Origin: UBA3263 sp964586765
GTDB taxonomy: Bacteria; Bacteroidota; Bacteroidia; Bacteroidales; Muribaculaceae
DNA length: 11,211 bases
NCBI GenBank assembly: GCA_964586765.1
Contig: CAZPHN010000053.1
Span: 1 to 11,211 of the forward strand
Direction of reading: 5' to 3'
In this document: positions 7,229 to 11,211 of the stretch, piece after piece
How the letters are laid out: each line of letters opens with the position of its first letter
Position numbering within the stretch: position 1 is the stretch's first letter
The notes under the pieces: generated by a model
Seen by the model: only the letters and a program-made list of their open reading frames with translations
Database searches by the model: none
Told to the model about the DNA's origin: nothing
Made by a program: the position numbers and the translations under genes

Positions 7229-7514
7229 AGCGGTATGTCAAGGTGTGTGCGGTCAGCAATTCGTTGCTAAAAGAAGACCATTTCACCTGCATATCCTCTC
7301 AAATCAATTTAGTTGAAAAGCGGCAATAATCCTGACTCAACGAGACAACGTGAAATATCGGCTATAACCGCTATTAACAGTTGTTCTTCCCTGTCTCGCC
7401 CTTGCAAAATAGCACATTACAGAAGTGACCCTGAGGATAACGCTTTTTGAATGATTATCTTCATCAATATGGCTACAAATAATAGAGACTTGTTCTTTTC
7501 TCGTGGTTTAATAT

Positions 7515-8477
7515 TTAAAAATCGTAATAATGATATGTGATTCGGCGAGATTTATAATATTCCCGGGCGATATTAGTAATAGCGGAAATCCGTTGCTTCT
7601 CAAGGTTATATTCCCGCTGCTTATCTTTTTCTTCCAACGCGTAGACACGTTTATTCTCTTGTTCTTCTCTTGCTAAAGCCGCCTTTTCATCATTGCGAAT
7701 TTCAATTCCCGCTTTTTGGGCTAAGACAAGTGCAGATGGAGCACATGGGCTATCGCTATCTATTGAATCAAGAAGATATTTCATTTCATCATATCTTTTT
7801 AACGCATAAGCACTTTCCGCCTGTTTCATTATCATGGAACATTCGTAATTCTGCTTCGCCAAATAAATTTCAGATAAAGCATTATATACTTGGTAATGAA
7901 CCGAATTGCTATTGGGGCAAGCCCAAAGCAAAGCAATCGCTTCTTCGTATTGACCGGTTTTACTAAGCATATATGCCTTGTCAATAATTGCATCGATATG
8001 AGTTACGTAGTATTCATGAGCTTTTGTTACAGCTTCCGATATAAAACCTCGCAAGACAGAGGCGTTTGGATCAAGATGCTGTATTGCATCCGCTGCGGCT
8101 TTTGTTGAGTCAAGCCCAGAACCTTTTAAAGGTATGATTGTTTGTCCAAACTGAAGATTCAACAGAGGTTGTTCAAGACGCAGTAACAGCTCGAAATTTT
8201 TAATCTTTATATTTCTCATTCCTGTCTCAATGGTTTCTTCAGACGTAGGAATCAGCTCACCTACAAGATACAGACCATCCTCAGCCTCAGAATGAATCCC
8301 AGCGGATTTAAGAGCGGAATTCAACCGAGCATGAAGACTCTTTGCAATATGACCAACAGCTACCGAACGATTGTCAACGACTGCCATCACCGGCAAATCC
8401 TGACCATAGAGAATATTAAACCCTATTACCAGTATAAATACCGTTATTATAGACCGCTGTTTAATTATGGTTTTCAT
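7515..8477 (-). CDS. secreted protein with probable CsgG-like N-domain, TPR-like helices and coiled coil (operon gene 5)
   Basis: This 320-residue protein begins with a signal peptide ending ...FNILYG, giving a mature start QDLPV. Residues 28-145 run strand (PVMAVVDN), amphipathic helix (VGHIAKSLHARLNSALKSAG), strand (GLYLVGELIP), more strands, then a helix (STKAAADAIQHL). This order resembles the CsgG/TolB-N core seen more clearly in two other genes of the operon. Residues about 155-258 are helical and TPR-like (AYMLSKTGQYEEAIALLWAC; AESAYALKRYDEMKYLL). Residues 262-300 are a Glu/Lys/Arg-rich coiled coil, and the end is aromatic (ITYHYYDF). The ATG lies one base after the stop of the preceding gene, so it should be co-translated. 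A scaffold or interaction role at the envelope is inferred. I do not recognise the exact family. Confidence 0.7.
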   Translation of the reverse strand: MKTIIKQRSIITVFILVIGFNILYGQDLPVMAVVDNRSVAVGHIAKSLHARLNSALKSAGIHSEAEDGLYLVGELIPTSEETIETGMRNIKIKNFELLLRLEQPLLNLQFGQTIIPLKGSGLDSTKAAADAIQHLDPNASVLRGFISEAVTKAHEYYVTHIDAIIDKAYMLSKTGQYEEAIALLWACPNSNSVHYQVYNALSEIYLAKQNYECSMIMKQAESAYALKRYDEMKYLLDSIDSDSPCAPSALVLAQKAGIEIRNDEKAALAREEQENKRVYALEEKDKQREYNLEKQRISAITNIAREYYKSRRITYHYYDF

Positions 8478-8478
8478 C

Positions 8479-9360
8479 TTAGGAAATAGTGATAATAAGA
8501 GAGTTATTAACTACATTTCTTGTGATTTTCAGTCCATTCTTTCGGGCAAATTTTGCGAATTCACGTCCGAAAGCAGCCACAGTGAAATTATTACCTTTAG
8601 AATCCTTTAGCGGAATTCTAATATCATCAATTATCATCTTGGTAGCGGTAGTGCCCTGTATATGGAAATTTCCTTGATAAGCATTTTCTTCCAACCAGAT
8701 TTCAATAAGATCGGCAAGAGTAAGCATTTCATCACCAAACTCGGAGTTCATATTGTATTGAGAGTTTTCCTCAAAGCCAATAGTCATGTTCACAGATTTT
8801 CCGTTCTGAACCATACCATTGAACTTTATCTGCATCACGTTTAGGAAATCATCTGCACAACTTTCAATCGCTTTCGCGCCAAGACGTCCGAAATCATCTG
8901 TATAGAATTTGCCACTATCTCCCACCTTATTTGAAAGAGAAGCACCGGTACTTATATCATAAGCTGTAATAATCACTTTTACCGCATTTCCTGATGCGGA
9001 ACGACTGATAATCATTTCAGTATCAACGTATATATCTGCTCCAGAAGATGCGATTATCATAGACTTCAAATCCGATTGTTGCTCATCTGACATACCTGAT
9101 TGAACGGACCCTGCTTTTAACTTTCCCATAAAATCGACAGTGGTGAACCCTCGAGAATCAAATGCCTCCTTAACCTTGGTAAGAACTATTCTCTTGTCTG
9201 CATCTTCCTCTATAATTGTACGGATATCATCTCCTTCTTTTGCAAAAGGAACAACCATAATTTTGGGTTGAACATTCACTTGCTCGGCATTAATCTTTAT
9301 GGGACAAAGAAAACTACCAAGAACGATACAGTTTAAAAGTAGATTTAATAAGTTTTTCAT
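8479..9360 (-). CDS. secreted CsgG-like protein resembling DUF6175 (operon gene 4)
   Basis: This 293-residue protein has a signal peptide of about 25 residues (hydrophobic NLLLNCIVLGSFLCPI, cleavage near INA/EQ). Cys19 is not in a proper lipobox. The mature part starts PKIMVVPF (32-39), then a long helix and GFTTVDF (71-77). It continues with a strand (GADIYVDTEMII, 107-118) and an ITAYDISTGASLS strand-turn (131-143) ending in a Gly-rich segment and helix. This matches the N-terminal core of CsgG/TolB-N proteins, and the phrase D-I/V-x-T-G-x-S recurs in operon gene 2. The PKIMVVPF and RGF..VDF phrases resemble what I recall of DUF6175, a Bacteroidota-only family, from memory only. Residues 180-293 form a second domain I cannot name. 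It overlaps the gene before it by ATGA and the gene after it follows at one base. Confidence 0.7.
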   Translation of the reverse strand: MKNLLNLLLNCIVLGSFLCPIKINAEQVNVQPKIMVVPFAKEGDDIRTIIEEDADKRIVLTKVKEAFDSRGFTTVDFMGKLKAGSVQSGMSDEQQSDLKSMIIASSGADIYVDTEMIISRSASGNAVKVIITAYDISTGASLSNKVGDSGKFYTDDFGRLGAKAIESCADDFLNVMQIKFNGMVQNGKSVNMTIGFEENSQYNMNSEFGDEMLTLADLIEIWLEENAYQGNFHIQGTTATKMIIDDIRIPLKDSKGNNFTVAAFGREFAKFARKNGLKITRNVVNNSLIITIS

Positions 9361-9803
9361 AAACCAAATTTTCTAATGACACCAATTCTTTCCAGTTTAT
9401 TTCTTAGAGCCCTAATGTTAACTGTTACATCCAGAGTTATGCTCTTTTGTTTATTAGCATCTTTGCCGAATTTTCTAACAATTACCGAGCGCGTGATTTC
9501 ACTCTTATATTCACCTTCAAAGAATTTATTAAGACTCTTACCACATTTGTCCATTACAGCATCTTCTGTTTCAGAAACCATTGGAAAATGTTGCTGTGTA
9601 TTAGGTATCCCCTCAAACATTATGGCTTTAATAACATTCAATTCTGCATTATGTGAAGCTGTTTTTGCATTTTTACCATAGCCTACGACCCGAAAGGTCA
9701 TTGTTTCTCCATTAGTGTCAATGCAGTTTACCTGATACTGCGAAAACAGATTCAACCATCCTATTAGAAGCGTGAAAATGGTCAGTATCAAAACTCTCTT
9801 CAT
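9357..9803 (-). CDS. small secreted LPP20 / FlgT-N-like protein (operon gene 3)
   Basis: This 148-residue protein has an N-terminal signal peptide (MKRVLILTIFTLLIGWLNLFS, mature start QYQV). Residues 38-66 (RVVGYGKNAKTASHN, then AELNVIKAIMFEGIP) form a G-x-G...A...A helix pattern typical of LPP20-like domains and of the N-terminal domain of flagellar FlgT. The C-terminal half contains a beta-rich segment (ITLDVTVNIRALRNKL, 122-137) consistent with the closing strand and helix of that fold. There is no lipobox cysteine, unlike LPP20 lipoproteins. It overlaps both neighbours by four bases, so it is translationally tied to two CsgG-like proteins. The fold assignment is by pattern and is moderate; the role is unknown. 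Confidence 0.65.
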   Translation of the reverse strand: MKRVLILTIFTLLIGWLNLFSQYQVNCIDTNGETMTFRVVGYGKNAKTASHNAELNVIKAIMFEGIPNTQQHFPMVSETEDAVMDKCGKSLNKFFEGEYKSEITRSVIVRKFGKDANKQKSITLDVTVNIRALRNKLERIGVIRKFGL

Positions 9804-10639
9804 TTTTTTGATTGTTTAAGTTCGCAATTTAGCTTTACGGCATTATCGAAATATGTTCGAATCTGTTCCATTATTTTCTTAGGAACTTCACATTCAGAAA
9901 AGTTCGGACCGGCAACAGTCTTAATTCGTATCTCGCCTAATGTTTTATGATAAGGATATCCATCTATCATTTCCACGGCTTTTACAATAAAAATGTCACC
10001 GGTTTTTACCCCCTGCTCGGAACCTGCACTTACAATGATTGTTTTATTATCCAATATTCTTGCGACAGAGCATGTAACAGGGAAGTTGTTACGAAACCAA
10101 TTCCCTATCTCAGTTTGAATGGATTGCATCGCCATATTCACAGCAGCTTCAGGACTCATACATTCCTGAGATGCTTTCCCCTGAAAACTGGTTGCTTCAC
10201 TACTCAAACCGGTAGCAACATCAACAACCTTCATCTCAAAACCAACACTCGCCTTGAACCCTCTAACTGAACCGTCGGGATTCTTAATGCGGTAAACAGG
10301 AATCTTTACAATGTGACCGGTAATCATTTTCTCCGCGGCTACGGCTATATCTTGTTCAACCCGATTTTTGCTGTCAAGGAAAGCTTCTGACTTTTGCAGT
10401 TCCAGTTCGGAATGTATCTTGTCAATACTTGTACGGTCTACAACCCTAAACCTTCGAGTATTAGTCAGCATCTCCACAACTTTTTCTGTCACAAGACCTA
10501 TATATGGTGAATCTTCTTGACACGAAAACTCCGCCACACCTATGACAGGTCTATTATCAACAGATTGCTGTGGGAAAGCCGTAAGCTCTCCCATAGCAAT
10601 CATAATGCTGATACATACGGTTTTTACCGTTTTAATCAT
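9800..10639 (-). CDS. secreted CsgG/TolB-N-like protein with FlgT-C-like end (operon gene 2)
   Basis: This 279-residue protein begins with a signal peptide (MIKTVKTVCISIMIAMGELTA, mature start near FPQQ). Residues 31-175 are a CsgG/LpoB/TolB-N-type core: RPVIGVAEF, the helix TEKVVEMLTNTRRFRVVDR, IDKIHSELELQ, AEKMITGHIVKI, then KVVDVATGLSSEAT and a helix. Residues about 188-255 (SVARILDNKTIIVSAGSEQG, then VKTGDIFIVKA) look like the small beta-barrel of the FlgT C-terminal domain. CsgG forms the curli secretion pore, and FlgT belongs to the Vibrio flagellar H ring, but both comparisons are of fold type, not orthology. There is no lipobox, so it is not lipid-anchored like CsgG. The ATG overlaps the stop of operon gene 1. 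Confidence 0.75.
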   Translation of the reverse strand: MIKTVKTVCISIMIAMGELTAFPQQSVDNRPVIGVAEFSCQEDSPYIGLVTEKVVEMLTNTRRFRVVDRTSIDKIHSELELQKSEAFLDSKNRVEQDIAVAAEKMITGHIVKIPVYRIKNPDGSVRGFKASVGFEMKVVDVATGLSSEATSFQGKASQECMSPEAAVNMAMQSIQTEIGNWFRNNFPVTCSVARILDNKTIIVSAGSEQGVKTGDIFIVKAVEMIDGYPYHKTLGEIRIKTVAGPNFSECEVPKKIMEQIRTYFDNAVKLNCELKQSKK

Positions 10640-11178
10640 AAGTTGTTTTCTGACTTAAGAAGCTCGATGATTTGATTAATGGCTTTTGCTTCTTCTGCGA
10701 GAGCTTCTCCAGTAACCGGCATGAGATCTGTTGACCATTTTATGGGCTTGGCAAGCTTAATAGCCTTCATCTTATCAGCTTTTTTGACAGCCTCAGCAGC
10801 TTTCTGTCCAGCAATTCCAAGTTCAGCCATTCCGGCGGTCTGAGTGGCGATGGTCTGAGCAAGATTTGTCCAATCTTCCAGTGAAGGCTTAGATACAGTC
10901 ACATCTTGAACGCCATCTTTAGTCTCACCAATTTGACGAGAATACAGGTTATGGAGCTGTACTGCGGAAGCCACTGCTCCAAGAGCCGCATTTACATTAC
11001 CCTCAAGGAAAGCATCAACCTCAGCCTCTCCGGATGGCTTCGGAGCTTTTTCACAAGCTTTTGAGAGTTTTTCTACAAGTTTGTCGAGCGACGTAAAGTC
11101 AGCTGACACAGATTGCGCATTTGCGCTGAAAGAAAGAGCAGCAAGCACTGCTACCATTGCAAGAAGAAATTTCTTCAT
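10636..11178 (-). CDS. small secreted Ala-rich helical protein (operon gene 1)
   Basis: This 180-residue protein has a classic signal peptide, MKKFLLAMVAVLAALSFSANA, with mature start QSVS. I chose ATG at 11178 because it begins the signal peptide directly; a GTG at 11190 would add four residues (MILA) before it. The mature protein is rich in Ala, Lys and Glu and almost wholly helical (SLDKLVEKLSKACEKA; GIAGQKAAEAVKKADKMKAI; EALAEEAKAINQIIELLKS). The single Cys is not in a lipobox. It lacks any motif I recognise. Base composition is GC-richer than the four genes after it, so it may have a different history despite the ATGA overlap with operon gene 2. An export partner or structural subunit for the CsgG-like proteins is one possibility, not shown by sequence. 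The window ends 33 bases upstream, so the promoter is not visible. Confidence 0.75.
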   Translation of the reverse strand: MKKFLLAMVAVLAALSFSANAQSVSADFTSLDKLVEKLSKACEKAPKPSGEAEVDAFLEGNVNAALGAVASAVQLHNLYSRQIGETKDGVQDVTVSKPSLEDWTNLAQTIATQTAGMAELGIAGQKAAEAVKKADKMKAIKLAKPIKWSTDLMPVTGEALAEEAKAINQIIELLKSENNL

Positions 11179-11211
11179 AGCTAAAATCACGTGCCTCGGT
11201 CCTCTCCTCGT

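Larger units (their letters stand above)
7057..7514. other. gene-free interval with hairpin and short tandem repeats
   Basis: No convincing gene lies in these 458 bases between the end of the RhuM-family gene and the convergent end of the five-gene operon. It holds a promoter-like box (7126-7133, -), a 9-bp stem hairpin (7155-7177) and five imperfect 9-bp units (7184-7228). A 35-codon open stretch without ATG (7309-7416, -) and a 53-codon ORF over the repeats (7131-7292, -) are also present and doubtful. The mix resembles a dispersed intergenic or mobile-element remnant. No T-rich terminator hairpin for the flanking convergent genes was identified. Confidence 0.5.

Noticed and set aside
7131..7292. 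53-codon - strand ORF preceded by GAGAGGAT
   Set aside because: Its middle is the translation of the 9-bp tandem units and it reads through the hairpin. It overlaps a promoter-like box, so repeat-derived openness is more likely than a gene. It is mentioned under findings only.
7309..7416. 35-codon - strand open stretch translating to a plausible-looking peptide (EEQLLIAVIADISRCL)
   Set aside because: It has no ATG, is bounded by stops, and has no recognised family. It could be a gene remnant, but the evidence is too thin.
9289..9360. Operon gene 4 as a lipoprotein through Cys10 or Cys19
   Set aside because: Neither cysteine sits in an L-[AST]-[GAS]-C type lipobox, and a normal signal peptidase I site (INA/EQ) follows.

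Overview
The window looks like a chromosome segment from the Bacteroidota, most likely a gut Bacteroidales of the Muribaculaceae/Prevotella/Bacteroides type. The evidence is a promoter of the TTTG ... TAnnTTTG type, a family C10 (streptopain-like) cysteine protease ending in a YDLQGRK-type C-terminal motif, a Na+/phosphate cotransporter with a PhoU-like tail, a RhuM-family protein, and secreted proteins whose mature ends begin with Gln. No rRNA or tRNA gene was seen, so the genus is inference.

Left part (about 1-6450): GC-richer housekeeping-like genes. A tiny one-helix membrane protein (122-289, +) converges on and overlaps the end of an LD-carboxypeptidase-type S66 peptidase (261-1178, -). 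A promoter region near 1184-1231 separates that gene from a Na/Pi cotransporter (1265-3079, +). Next come a secreted C10 cysteine protease (3111-5459, +) and an extended-SDR NAD-dependent epimerase/reductase (5456-6451, +) that overlaps it by four bases.

Middle (6466-7514): composition becomes visibly AT-richer. A RhuM-family gene appears to have lost its middle by an in-frame deletion, which joins the DNA-binding-like N-terminus to the end of a PLD-like domain. It is followed by about 460 bases without a convincing gene, holding a 9-bp stem hairpin, five imperfect 9-bp tandem units and a promoter-like box. This stretch looks like a dispersed or mobile intergenic element.

Right part (7515-11178, all - strand): a tight operon of five genes, each with a signal peptide. 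Junctions are ATGA, ATGA, ATGA and then a one-base gap. In transcription order the products are a small Ala-rich helical secreted protein; a CsgG/TolB-N-like protein with a FlgT-C-like end; a small LPP20/FlgT-N-like protein; a second CsgG-like protein resembling DUF6175; and a protein with a probable third CsgG-like N-domain, TPR-like helices and a charged coiled coil. None has a clear lipobox and no enzyme is visible. The best reading is a periplasmic or outer-membrane-facing assembly built from the fold repertoire of curli-secretion and flagellar H-ring proteins, in a lineage that lacks flagella. This operon is the best candidate in the window for an undescribed system.
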